The position numbers and the translations under genes are program-made. 64,000 nucleotides of DNA from an uncultured Clostridia bacterium (GTDB lineage: Bacteria > Bacillota > Clostridia > Lachnospirales > Lachnospiraceae). Shown here piece after piece: positions 16,280-25,178 of this stretch (the stretch's first letter is position 1; every line of letters begins with the position of its first letter). Location: contig CAOKVX010000004.1 in assembly GCA_948472945.1 (NCBI GenBank), forward strand, positions 62,001 through 126,000, written 5' to 3'. The notes under the pieces are model-generated. The model saw nothing but the letters and a program-made list of their open reading frames with translations. It was not told the DNA's origin and searched no databases.

Positions 16280-17317
16280 CTATCTTAAAATAACCGCTCC
16301 TGCCATAACATATGGACCGCTATACATCACAACAGCCTGTCCGGGCGTCACGGCCCTCACCGGATTATCGAATCTTAATCTTATTATATTACTGTCAACA
16401 TAAGTTACCATACACATTTCTCCGGCATGTGCATAGCGTATCTTTGCCATAAACCTGTCTCCGGCCTTTATTGAATCAGCACCCATGTAATTAATGTTTC
16501 CCGCCTCAAGGGTTGTAGAGAATATAACATCTTCATCGCCTACGACAACCTCATTAGTATCAGGCGCTATTTTATTAACATATACCGGTTTTCCCATTGA
16601 AAGGTTAAGCCCTTTTCTCTGTCCTATTGTATAACAGAATATTCCTTTATGTTCACCGAGTATATTACCTTCAATATCTACAAAGTTTCCCCGTGCACAC
16701 TCAAGTCCGGTTTTATCCCTAATAAATGATGCATAATCATTGTCCGGTATGAAGCATATGTCCTGACTGTCAGGCTTGCCGGCTACTTCTATTCCTATTA
16801 GTTTTGCAATCCTACGAACATCTTCCTTTTCATATTCACCGACAGGCATAATAGTATGCGCAAGCTGTTCCTGACTGAGATTACACAGTGCATATGTCTG
16901 GTCTTTTTTAGCCGTAACGGAATTACACACCGCATATCTACCATTGGGCAGCCGGTCAATACGGGCATAATGGCCTGTTGCAATATAGTCAGCGCCATTT
17001 TCTAAAGCCCATTCAATAAGTATCTTCCATTTAATCTTTGCATTACAAATACAGCACGGATTTGGCGTACGGCCATTTTTATATTCAGCGACAAACGCAT
17101 CTATTACTTCGCTATCAAACTGTTCGCATACTTTAATAACATGAAAAGGTATTCCCAACGTTCCCGCGACGCATTCAGCATCCTCTATGTCTTTTCCCCT
17201 TTTTCCAAGCGTTTGAAGAGAAACTCCTATAACCTCATACCCCTGTTCCTTTAACAGATAAGCGGCAACAGATGAATCCACGCCACCCGACATACCTACC
17301 ACAACTCTTGTTCCCAT
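16280..17317 (-). CDS. mnmA: tRNA 2-thiouridylase MnmA
   Basis: MnmA installs the 2-thio group on U34 of tRNA-Lys, Glu and Gln, using ATP and persulfide sulfur. The 345-residue protein has the PP-loop SGGVDSSVAA (about 10-19), the first catalytic Cys in TPNPCCICNAKIKW and the second in PDSQDICFIP, followed by the central and C-terminal beta-barrel regions (YTIGQRKGL). ATG begins MGTRVVVGMSGG; the usual start fits. It lies upstream of the chorismate mutase gene. Confidence 0.93.
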   Translation of the reverse strand: MGTRVVVGMSGGVDSSVAAYLLKEQGYEVIGVSLQTLGKRGKDIEDAECVAGTLGIPFHVIKVCEQFDSEVIDAFVAEYKNGRTPNPCCICNAKIKWKILIEWALENGADYIATGHYARIDRLPNGRYAVCNSVTAKKDQTYALCNLSQEQLAHTIMPVGEYEKEDVRRIAKLIGIEVAGKPDSQDICFIPDNDYASFIRDKTGLECARGNFVDIEGNILGEHKGIFCYTIGQRKGLNLSMGKPVYVNKIAPDTNEVVVGDEDVIFSTTLEAGNINYMGADSIKAGDRFMAKIRYAHAGEMCMVTYVDSNIIRLRFDNPVRAVTPGQAVVMYSGPYVMAGAVILR

Positions 17318-17526
17318 ACAATTCTCCGCTTACTACTAACAAATACTTGATATAATATATCAGTGTTTTTAATGATTTTATTTGTTATATATCATAAGAT
17401 ATATTCTAAAAAATATCAAGGATATGTCAATACACATACATATATGTTTTGTCTTCTGTAATTTACTAACACATTGTTGTTTATTTTAAATACATCCTAA
17501 AATTGCGTAAATACCGGGTATAACTA

Positions 17527-17563
17527 AAAGAGACCGTGCACAGAATTAGTGCAACGGCCTCTT
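17527..17563 (-). terminator. Terminator of the first Big2/CBM gene
   Basis: Read on the minus strand, AAGAGGCCGTTGCAC and GTGCACGGTCTCTT form a strong stem with a 7-base loop, followed by TTTTAGTT. It begins about 17 bases after the stop codon at 17581. Confidence 0.85.
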
Positions 17564-17580
17564 ACATTTAAGAATTTAAA

Positions 17581-19956
17581 TTATTTTTTTGCTACAAGTT
17601 TTATAGATTTTACCGTTATAGTCGGGTTATCCACACTTGAAGCCCAACCGCGATGTGATATTGCTACGCCGTATCCTATATCCCCAGCCTGACATTTTGA
17701 TAAATCAAGCTCTACAGACACATCGTTTGTTCCTGCGGTTATACCGCCATTTTCAACTACAATATTTTCATCATAGAACAACTTATCGCTCTTAGAAACT
17801 ATTGCCCTTAACGGAACATTCTCATCCGATGAACTGAGCGTAATAACAGCCTTGCTATACTTTGCTAAATCTACACCAGCCTTATCCGCTGCAAAGTAGA
17901 ATTCAATACCATTATTCTGAGCTTTTGGAAGTGCAAATGATACGCTTCCATCCTCATTATACACATTGTTTGCGGAACTTACATACCAATAAGGTTTACC
18001 CTCATCCGGATGTGCAGTGTCAGCTGACAATACAACGTCTATATCCTCCACTCCGGGATCGTCAGGATTACCCGGATTACCCGGGTCATCTGGGTTACCT
18101 GGATTATCATCCGGAATTACAGGATCAAATACTGTTAGAACAACGCTCTTAAGTACAAGCTTTCCGATTGTTGCATTCCAGCTAGGCGCTTTAATCATAA
18201 GAGCATCGCATGTTCCGTCACTCTGATATCCGTCGTCTGCAGTCTCCTTGTCAGGACCGGTCGCCTCAAGGTCGCCAACCCACTTGAATTCTCCGTTATC
18301 CGACTTAATATCAGAATATGGAATATAAATCTGGTTAGATGTCGTTACCGGGCTGTCACCTGTAAGTTTCTTATTCTCAGTATCAACCATCCAGGTTCTG
18401 AATACAGTATCTTCATCTGCAATCTCAGCACCTTCATCCACAGTATATGTTCCCTCGATAGCAATCTTAGCCTTTTCATTTAAAAGAACCCTTCTATCCT
18501 CTGGGAAGTATATAACTATGTTGTTGGCTGTCTCACAATATACAAGACCGTTCTCACTGTCGTATCTGGCCTGTGTATTCATTGTTGCATATTCCTCTGT
18601 AGGCTTTTTGTTTCCGACAGGCTTTTCAATTTCTTTTCCGTCAGCATCCTTGTAAGTAGTTTTTATTGTTCCGTCATCAAGAGACTCAATAGTCTTAGTA
18701 CATACCACGTTGCCGTTTTCATCATAATATGGAATGTTGCCGTTTGCATCACGTTCTGAGAACTGGTCAGGCAGCTCCATGTTAGTGCTGTCAGGGTCAG
18801 AGAAGTTAAGTACTATCTCCTTTGGCTCTCTCTTTATTGCATACTGGCAGTCGCCAAATACCATTGTCGAATCATATGGCGTAGCGTCTCCGTTTGCAGG
18901 GTCTGCAAAAAGATTCCATGTTCCGTTTCTCTCTCCGCCCTGCGCGTCGTTAATCTGAAGCTCTATTCCGATAAATCCATTCTCAGCAGGAGCTTTATGA
19001 AGCGGTACTGCATACTCTACAACATAACCTTCTTCGGTCTTCTTAAACGCCGTCTTGATTTCCTCTCCATCCCAGAATGTCTTATCTGTGAGGGAACCTA
19101 TAGTCTCAGCTTTCTCATCAAGAACCGTACGGTACTGGAACTCATTGCTTTTGCCCCAATCTTCCTTGAAGTCATACTCGTCGACAAAGAGCTCGACTGA
19201 ATCCTGCTTGTAAGCAGCTTCATTTGAAGAATCTATTTCAGGGTCTTTCGCCTCAACCATGATATAAACATTCTTCTCAGTCCAAAGTATCTTGGCATAT
19301 GCATCAGCAGTCTGTGCCTTACTGCTGTCAGAATCCGGCGTCCAGTTCTTGATTTCCATCTTATCTGCAAACTCCCATGCAGGTTCGATCTCTCCGTCTA
19401 CCTCTATATCCTTATATGTCTTATATATCTGCACATCCGCTGACGGAGTCGGCTTTGGCGTCGGCTTTGGCGTCGGTGTAGGCGTCGGTTTGCCGGACGG
19501 TGCAGGAGTACCCGTAGGAACGGTCTGTGTAGGCACCGCTGTAACAACAGGCGGCGTCGGCTGTAACGGCCCGTTGCTTACATTAGGTGTCGGGCTTGTG
19601 GTCTTCTTGCTTACTGTAACCTTACATGTAAGCTTAGTCTTTTTCTTTCCAAGCTTATAGGTTGCAGTTATGTTTGCTTTTCCTTTTTTGATTCCCTTTA
19701 CTGTTGCCGTTGCTTTGTTACCTTTTGTCGTTTTCTTAGTAATCTTTGCAACTTTACTCTTAGACGATTTCCATGTTACTTTTGCTTTCTTGTTTCCATT
19801 CTTAATCTTAAGCTTAACGGTTTTTCCAACTGAAACTTCTGCTATAGATTTCATAGAAACTTTCTTGGCTGCGTCAGCTTCGCCTGAATAAACACATACC
19901 GAAGTCACGGTAAGTGCGAGTGCGAGGACTGAAGCAACAACTCTCTGTTTTTTCAT
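17581..19956 (-). CDS. Secreted Big2-like / CBM9-like protein, 791 residues
   Basis: A signal peptide (residues 1-29, ending near ADAA) precedes a very Lys-rich Big2-like domain (about 32-117, with VTWKSSKSKVAKI and GKANITATY). A Pro/Thr linker covers about 118-172. A carbohydrate-binding module of family 9 type starts near 176 (VDGEIEPAW, AYAKILWTEKNVYIMVEAKD, QDSVELFVDE). A further beta-rich region extends to about 630, then a Gly/Pro/Asp linker (GNPDDPGNPGNPDDPG) and a C-terminal beta domain. I see no catalytic domain, lipobox or sorting signal. It is paralogous to the genes at 20118 and 31935. It probably binds plant polysaccharide outside the cell; that is inferred from the CBM-like part. 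Confidence 0.78.
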   Translation of the reverse strand: MKKQRVVASVLALALTVTSVCVYSGEADAAKKVSMKSIAEVSVGKTVKLKIKNGNKKAKVTWKSSKSKVAKITKKTTKGNKATATVKGIKKGKANITATYKLGKKKTKLTCKVTVSKKTTSPTPNVSNGPLQPTPPVVTAVPTQTVPTGTPAPSGKPTPTPTPKPTPKPTPSADVQIYKTYKDIEVDGEIEPAWEFADKMEIKNWTPDSDSSKAQTADAYAKILWTEKNVYIMVEAKDPEIDSSNEAAYKQDSVELFVDEYDFKEDWGKSNEFQYRTVLDEKAETIGSLTDKTFWDGEEIKTAFKKTEEGYVVEYAVPLHKAPAENGFIGIELQINDAQGGERNGTWNLFADPANGDATPYDSTMVFGDCQYAIKREPKEIVLNFSDPDSTNMELPDQFSERDANGNIPYYDENGNVVCTKTIESLDDGTIKTTYKDADGKEIEKPVGNKKPTEEYATMNTQARYDSENGLVYCETANNIVIYFPEDRRVLLNEKAKIAIEGTYTVDEGAEIADEDTVFRTWMVDTENKKLTGDSPVTTSNQIYIPYSDIKSDNGEFKWVGDLEATGPDKETADDGYQSDGTCDALMIKAPSWNATIGKLVLKSVVLTVFDPVIPDDNPGNPDDPGNPGNPDDPGVEDIDVVLSADTAHPDEGKPYWYVSSANNVYNEDGSVSFALPKAQNNGIEFYFAADKAGVDLAKYSKAVITLSSSDENVPLRAIVSKSDKLFYDENIVVENGGITAGTNDVSVELDLSKCQAGDIGYGVAISHRGWASSVDNPTITVKSIKLVAKK

Positions 19957-20024
19957 TGCTTAATCTCCCTTTCCATTAATTACTACACGAATACCCGTTT
20001 AATATGACAAACATGTGTAACTAA

Positions 20025-20054
20025 ATTATAACACATTTTTCTATAAACTGTCCA
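20025..20054 (-). promoter_or_regulatory. Promoter of the first Big2/CBM gene
   Basis: On the minus strand TGGACA (20054-20049) and a perfect TATAAT (20030-20025) are 18 bases apart, about 70 bases before the ATG at 19956. Confidence 0.6.
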
Positions 20055-20117
20055 CAAACAAAAAATTAAATATATGGAAAATAATAACATAAAGCTAAAC
20101 TTTTTGCTGTTTTACCA

Positions 20118-21803
20118 TTAATTCTGTGAATCAGCTTTCTTTCCAAGTATAAGTGTTCCGAAATCTGCATTTTCATTATCCCAGTATGACTTTGCACCCT
20201 CCGTATTATAAAGATAGATTTCATTAATTCTCAACCCGTCTTCGCAGTCCTGTATAATAAGATCTATGCTTACCTTGTCGCCGACAGACTTTTTCGCAGC
20301 AAACGGAATCTTTGCCTCAATCGAATAGCCCTCATCCGTAAGAGCATATTTTATGTCTATACCGGTCTTTTTAACACCTTCGGCGCCTCCTCCGGCAAAT
20401 CCGTTCTTTGTAGAAGCTACAAGTCCGGTCTTCAATTCGGAATCCTTATCAAGCCCCGTAAAACGATAATGTATGCCATCTTTGTTATCTGTCCAGTCAG
20501 CCGAGCCCGACCCGGTCTTCCTGCAGTTATCTTCATCAAACAATATTTCCAGTCCATCCTGCTCAAATTCATTTGCGGAAGTGTTGTCTATGCTTGAATC
20601 CTTGACGTCGACAAAGAAATACATATTATCTGCATCATGCATGAATCTTACGGTTCCCGACGTATCAGTTTTAGTATCTCCATCCAAACACCCTATTTTC
20701 GTTGTAAAATTATATTCCTTAGCACTAAGCCATTCTTCATCTTCAGACGCGACTCCGTCTATTGTAACTTCCTTTTCTATAAGGGTATGCGCCACAAAAT
20801 CGTCAGGCTTGCTCTTCTTGCCATCCATATAGAAAGTGATATCCTTTATTGACATGACGGTTTCATCACCAAAGTTAAAAAATTTCAACCCGTTGATATA
20901 TGCATCTTCGCCAAGGCTCTCATATGCGCTTAAGCAGACGGTAACTTCTTCTCCCATAGCATATGCGTTAAGCTTTAACTCACCGGACCATCCTGCTGCT
21001 TCCTGACCTACGTTTACCTGAAGGTCCTTATCTCCCAGATATGCATTGACGTCCCCGCCCTCTAACACATATGTCACTTCTACATATTTGTATTCATCTT
21101 TCCTCTCGACAGCAGGATTCATAACGACAAATCCCGTTATTCCCGCCATATTGCTCTCCAACGCCTTGGTTTCCGTATTATATTCAGCGCTGCCGCCATT
21201 CTCTGCTTTTACAAGAGATGAATCGCTTAAATCCACTTTATAAGGATTAATCTTATACGGCGTCGGTTTTGGCGTAGGGGTAGGCGTTGGTTTTGGTTTA
21301 TTCGTAGGTTTAGAAGTCGGCTTTACAGTTGGCTTTGGTGTCTGTACCCCGCCCGCGTCAGGTGTCGGAGTCGCTGCCGGCACAGGCACGGCGGTTGACA
21401 CAGGGGTCGCCTGAGGCGGTGTCAGGACAGTATCGCTCTTTTGCTCCGGAGCGCTGACTGTTATGCTGCATGTAAGGTTTGTCTTCTTCTTTCCAAGCTT
21501 ATAAACAGCCGTAATCTTTGCTTTACCTTTTTTTACGCCTTTAACTACAACTCTTGCGGAATTGCCCTTGGCCGTCTTCTTAGTTATTTTTGCAATTTTT
21601 TTATTGGAAGTTTTCCATGTTACCTTTGCTTTCTTTTTTCCGTTCTTTAGTTTAATATTAACCGATTCCCCCACATAGACATTGTGCGTTTTGCCTCCAA
21701 GCGTGGGTTTCTTTGCAGCCGAAACCTCATTTCCCGCAACGCAGGCTGATGATGCTGCAAGAGCAAATACAAGCGCTGATGCTATAATTCTTCCTTTTTT
21801 CAT
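20118..21803 (-). CDS. Secreted Big2-like / CBM9-like protein, 561 residues
   Basis: A signal peptide (about 1-29) leads to a Lys-rich Big2-like domain (about 30-117, VTWKTSNKKIAKI, GKAKITAVY). A Pro/Thr/Lys linker follows (about 118-188). A first beta-sandwich region spans about 190-330, and a CBM9-like module runs from about 335 to the end (VTIDGVASEDEEW, VRFMHDADNMYFFVDVKD, DGLEILFDED, YSIEAKIPF). The N-terminal half closely resembles the neighbour at 17581 and the gene at 31935; the C-terminal parts are arranged differently. There is no catalytic domain or membrane anchor. GGAAAGGGTG lies before the ATG. A dyad covering a -10 element lies upstream. Confidence 0.78.
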   Translation of the reverse strand: MKKGRIIASALVFALAASSACVAGNEVSAAKKPTLGGKTHNVYVGESVNIKLKNGKKKAKVTWKTSNKKIAKITKKTAKGNSARVVVKGVKKGKAKITAVYKLGKKKTNLTCSITVSAPEQKSDTVLTPPQATPVSTAVPVPAATPTPDAGGVQTPKPTVKPTSKPTNKPKPTPTPTPKPTPYKINPYKVDLSDSSLVKAENGGSAEYNTETKALESNMAGITGFVVMNPAVERKDEYKYVEVTYVLEGGDVNAYLGDKDLQVNVGQEAAGWSGELKLNAYAMGEEVTVCLSAYESLGEDAYINGLKFFNFGDETVMSIKDITFYMDGKKSKPDDFVAHTLIEKEVTIDGVASEDEEWLSAKEYNFTTKIGCLDGDTKTDTSGTVRFMHDADNMYFFVDVKDSSIDNTSANEFEQDGLEILFDEDNCRKTGSGSADWTDNKDGIHYRFTGLDKDSELKTGLVASTKNGFAGGGAEGVKKTGIDIKYALTDEGYSIEAKIPFAAKKSVGDKVSIDLIIQDCEDGLRINEIYLYNTEGAKSYWDNENADFGTLILGKKADSQN

Positions 21804-21942
21804 TTGTCATACACCCTTTCCTTCTCTTAATTCTTTAAACCCCGTGAGGTTTATCATACAGGATACATAATTTCCTATACGAAAACAAAGAATGCGCCCA
21901 GACATATTTATGTGCTGCTGCCATACATTCTTTATGAAAAAA

Positions 21943-21987
21943 ATTATAGCACATATATTTATATATTAAATAAACATATGTGCTATA
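21943..21987 (-). promoter_or_regulatory. Extended -10 inside a perfect dyad, upstream of the second Big2/CBM gene
   Basis: TATAGCACATAT (21945-21956) is repeated inverted as ATATGTGCTATA (21976-21987), perfect over 12 bases with a 19-base spacer. On the minus strand the left half contains the extended -10 TGCTATAAT (21951-21943). A regulator binding the dyad would block or shape this promoter. It lies about 140 bases before the ATG at 21803; no clear -35 is seen. Confidence 0.45.
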
Positions 21988-22024
21988 TATATGGCTAATT
22001 CGCATTACTATTAAAAAATTATCT

Positions 22025-23776
22025 TTAATCCCTGACCTTAATATGGACTTCGCGAAGCTGCTGTTCGGTAACGTCTGACGGGGCGCCGCACATAAGGTCC
22101 TGTGCCGTTCCGCTCATAGGGAAAGGTATAACCTCCCGTATATTATCCTCATTCCGAAGCAGCATTATCATACGGTCTATTCCCGGAGCCATTCCCGCAT
22201 GAGGCGGAGCGCCGAACATAAACGCACTGTACAGGGCGCCAAATTTTTCTTTTAATACTTCCTCGTCATATCCTGCAATTTCAAACGCCTTTTTCATTAT
22301 CTGCATGTCATGGTTCCTTACCGCTCCTGACGAGAGTTCAATACCGTTACATACAATATCATATTGGTAAGCCTTAATGTCAAGGGGCTCCTTATTGTTA
22401 AGCGCATCCAGACCTCCCTGCGGCATTGAAAACGGATTGTGTGTAAAACCTATCTTTTTAGCCTCTTCATCGTACTCATACATTGGGAAATCATTTATAT
22501 AACAGAATCTGTAGGCTTTCTCTTCAATAAGGCCAAGCCTCTGAGCCAGCTCGGTACGAATCTGCCCTGCATACATGCTGGCCTGTTTTTCCTTGTCAGC
22601 GATAAAAAATATAGTATCTCCCTCGCTAAGCCCCGCAAGCTCTGCCAGCTCCTGCTTCATATCATCAGGAATGAACTTGTCAATCGGGCCTTTGTAACTT
22701 TTGTCCTCAAGAACCTCGAGATAGCCAAGTCCGCCCATACCAATCGACTGTGCAAATTTAAGCATCTTCTCATGCTGTCCCTTGGAGAGCTTCGCATGAA
22801 CATTTATCGCCCTGACAGTCTTTTTCTGGAAAGGCTTAAACGTACACCTGTCAAAAAACTCCGACACGTCTATAATCCTGAGAGGATTCCTTAAATCAGG
22901 CTTATCGGTTCCGTACTCAAGCATTGCCTGTTCATAACTGATTACAGGGTATGGAGCCTTAGTCACCTCATAACCCTCGGGAGCAAATTTTTCAAACGCA
23001 CTTGTAAGAACCTCTTCACCGACCTTGAATACATCCTCCTGCGTTGCAAAACTCATCTCAAAGTCAAGCTGGTAAAACTCACCCGGCGAACGGTCTGCCC
23101 TTGCATCCTCATCCCTGAAACAAGGCGCAATCTGAAAATACTTATCAAACCCCGATACCATCAGCAGCTGTTTATACTGCTGCGGAGCCTGAGGCAGGGC
23201 ATAAAACTTTCCTTTATATTTCCTTGACGGAACAATATAATCTCTCGCACCCTCAGGCGACGACGCGCATAGTATAGGCGTCTGTATTTCTAAAAATCCC
23301 AGCTCAGTCATCTTTTCCCTTAAAAAACTGATAACATTTGAGCGGAATATCATATTATCCTTCACTTTTCTGTTTCTCAAGTCAAGGTAACGGTATTTGA
23401 GGCGGATATCCTCCCTTACTTCCTTAGACGTCGCAACCTCAAACGGAAGATTAGCATACACTTTTCCGAGTATGTTGACCTTATGAGCCTCAAGTTCAAT
23501 GGTTCCCGTAGGAATTTTAGGGTTATAAGTCTCCTCGTCCCTTTTCTGTATAACTCCATCTATTGAAAGGCAGTCTTCTCTGCTGATTCCGTCAAGAAGC
23601 CCTGTATCCCTCATTACTACCTGCATTACACCGTACATATCCCGTAAGTCAATAAATGAAACTCCGCCGTGGTCACGTATATTCTCCACCCATCCGGCTA
23701 TTCTTACCTCTTTTCGTATATCAGACTCACTGATATCGTTCATCAGCTTGGTCCTGTATGTGGTGCCTAACTCCAT
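22025..23776 (-). CDS. aspS: Aspartyl-tRNA synthetase AspS
   Basis: A class II synthetase of 583 residues, the bacterial AspRS type. It has the N-terminal OB-fold anticodon domain (about 1-105), motif 2 FRDEDARADRSPGEFYQLD near residue 215, the bacterial-specific insertion domain (about 285-415) and motif 3 GMAPGIDRMIMLL near residue 535. AAGGAGGAACTAAG directly precedes the ATG. A consensus promoter lies upstream. Whether it charges only tRNA-Asp or also tRNA-Asn cannot be read from sequence alone. Confidence 0.97.
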   Translation of the reverse strand: MELGTTYRTKLMNDISESDIRKEVRIAGWVENIRDHGGVSFIDLRDMYGVMQVVMRDTGLLDGISREDCLSIDGVIQKRDEETYNPKIPTGTIELEAHKVNILGKVYANLPFEVATSKEVREDIRLKYRYLDLRNRKVKDNMIFRSNVISFLREKMTELGFLEIQTPILCASSPEGARDYIVPSRKYKGKFYALPQAPQQYKQLLMVSGFDKYFQIAPCFRDEDARADRSPGEFYQLDFEMSFATQEDVFKVGEEVLTSAFEKFAPEGYEVTKAPYPVISYEQAMLEYGTDKPDLRNPLRIIDVSEFFDRCTFKPFQKKTVRAINVHAKLSKGQHEKMLKFAQSIGMGGLGYLEVLEDKSYKGPIDKFIPDDMKQELAELAGLSEGDTIFFIADKEKQASMYAGQIRTELAQRLGLIEEKAYRFCYINDFPMYEYDEEAKKIGFTHNPFSMPQGGLDALNNKEPLDIKAYQYDIVCNGIELSSGAVRNHDMQIMKKAFEIAGYDEEVLKEKFGALYSAFMFGAPPHAGMAPGIDRMIMLLRNEDNIREVIPFPMSGTAQDLMCGAPSDVTEQQLREVHIKVRD

Positions 23777-23843
23777 CTTAGTTCCTCCTTATTCTCCATC
23801 CGAAACAAAATGTTCAGGACGAACTGCATATAATATTCATCAA

Positions 23844-23872
23844 ATTATATTATAGCATATTTTATTTGTCAA
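23844..23872 (-). promoter_or_regulatory. Consensus promoter of aspS
   Basis: On the minus strand TTGACA (23872-23867), a 17-base spacer and TATAAT (23849-23844) match the sigma-A consensus in all 12 positions. The leader to the ATG is about 60 bases, too short for a T-box. Confidence 0.85.
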
Positions 23873-23918
23873 CATTATTGCCGGCAGTTTTACCCTCCGG
23901 AGCCAATAATCGCCTCAA

Positions 23919-25118
23919 TTACGGTTCAGACGGTTTCCCGGCAATTTTCTTACGGAGCGCCGCAAGTCCCGCAATCATAAACACCGGAAAAACCACCGCC
24001 GCCAATATGCCTGACGAAAGGCTGTCCGAGTTCTTTCCGGATATCCAGCCGACAAAAGTCGGGCCTCCGCTGCATCCAAGGTCCCCGGCAAGCGCAAGAA
24101 ATGCAAACATCATAGTTCCGCCCTTTCTCATAACGGCCGATGCTATGCTGAAAGTGCCGGGCCACATGACACCGACGGAAAATCCGCATATTCCACAACT
24201 GGCAAGCGATAGTACCGGCAGCGGTGACAGCGATATCAAAAGATAACTTGCAATACACAGAACAGCGCTTATACCCATGAAAACCTCCGGTTTAATCCTG
24301 TCCGCTTTCCTGCTGTAAAATACTCTCGACGCGCCCATCATAACGGCAAAAAACATCGGTCCCGCAAGGTCTCCAAGCGTTTTGTCAACTCCAAGCCCGG
24401 CCTCGGCAAATGCGGAAGACCACTGGCTGACCGCCTGTTCGCTCGCCCCTGCGCATGCCATCATAAGGACAAGCACCCAGAAAACCCCCGTCGAAAGAAT
24501 CTGTTTTAATCCAAGTCCTCCGTCCGCGTCATCAACCAGCTTATATATGGGCACTCTCGTAAACATAATACCGTTAGCCAGTGGAATTATCGCGAGAATC
24601 AATGCGAGCGCTTTCCAGCGCTCTATTCCGAACAAAGCAAAATATACCGTCGACACAGCCACAACCGCAACATGGCCCCAGCAGTAAAACGAGTGCAAAA
24701 GGCTCATCACGGATTCTTTATTGTCCGTCGGGCATGCCTCCACAACCGGGCTCACGATTACCTCCAGCAGTCCCCCGCCAATAGCATATACTGTTACGGC
24801 AGCCATTATTCCCATAAACGGATTGGACGTTAAGTCCGGCAATATGACAAGTAATACAAATCCTGCCACTACACAAAAATGCGCCGCCACAATTGAAAGC
24901 CTGTAACCTATTTTGTCCACAAATCCCGCACTCAGCAGATCAACCAAAAGCTGTATGCCAAAATTCGCAGTAACAAGAAATGTAATGCTTCCCATCGGTA
25001 TATCATAATGAGTATGAAAATAGACAAAAAGAAGCGGGATAAAATTATTAACAACTGCCTGAACTATATATCCGGTAAAACAGGCCTTTATAGTATGGCT
25101 GTAATTCAATTCTTTCAT
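23919..25118 (-). CDS. Major facilitator superfamily transporter
   Basis: The 399-residue protein has about 12 predicted membrane helices in two six-helix halves separated by a cytoplasmic loop near residue 200 (PIYKLVDDADGGLGLKQ). The DKIGYR motif after helix 2 and the SRKADRIKPE segment in the second half are typical MFS loop signatures. The TVYAIGGGLLEVIVSPVVEA stretch resembles sugar/FHS-type MFS proteins, but the substrate is unknown. AAAGGGGA precedes the ATG. It follows potD by 60 bases on the same strand and could be read with the pot operon. Confidence 0.85.
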   Translation of the reverse strand: MKELNYSHTIKACFTGYIVQAVVNNFIPLLFVYFHTHYDIPMGSITFLVTANFGIQLLVDLLSAGFVDKIGYRLSIVAAHFCVVAGFVLLVILPDLTSNPFMGIMAAVTVYAIGGGLLEVIVSPVVEACPTDNKESVMSLLHSFYCWGHVAVVAVSTVYFALFGIERWKALALILAIIPLANGIMFTRVPIYKLVDDADGGLGLKQILSTGVFWVLVLMMACAGASEQAVSQWSSAFAEAGLGVDKTLGDLAGPMFFAVMMGASRVFYSRKADRIKPEVFMGISAVLCIASYLLISLSPLPVLSLASCGICGFSVGVMWPGTFSIASAVMRKGGTMMFAFLALAGDLGCSGGPTFVGWISGKNSDSLSSGILAAVVFPVFMIAGLAALRKKIAGKPSEP

Positions 25119-25178
25119 TTATGTCGTCCCCTTTATCAGCAATGCTGCCCACATGCAGCTCTCGGCATTTGCCGGAAG

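Noticed and set aside
19441-19500. Direct repeats of GGCGTCGG, like a tandem array
   Set aside because: They encode the Pro/Thr linker of the Big2 protein; short, imperfect and in frame, so not a CRISPR or independent repeat.
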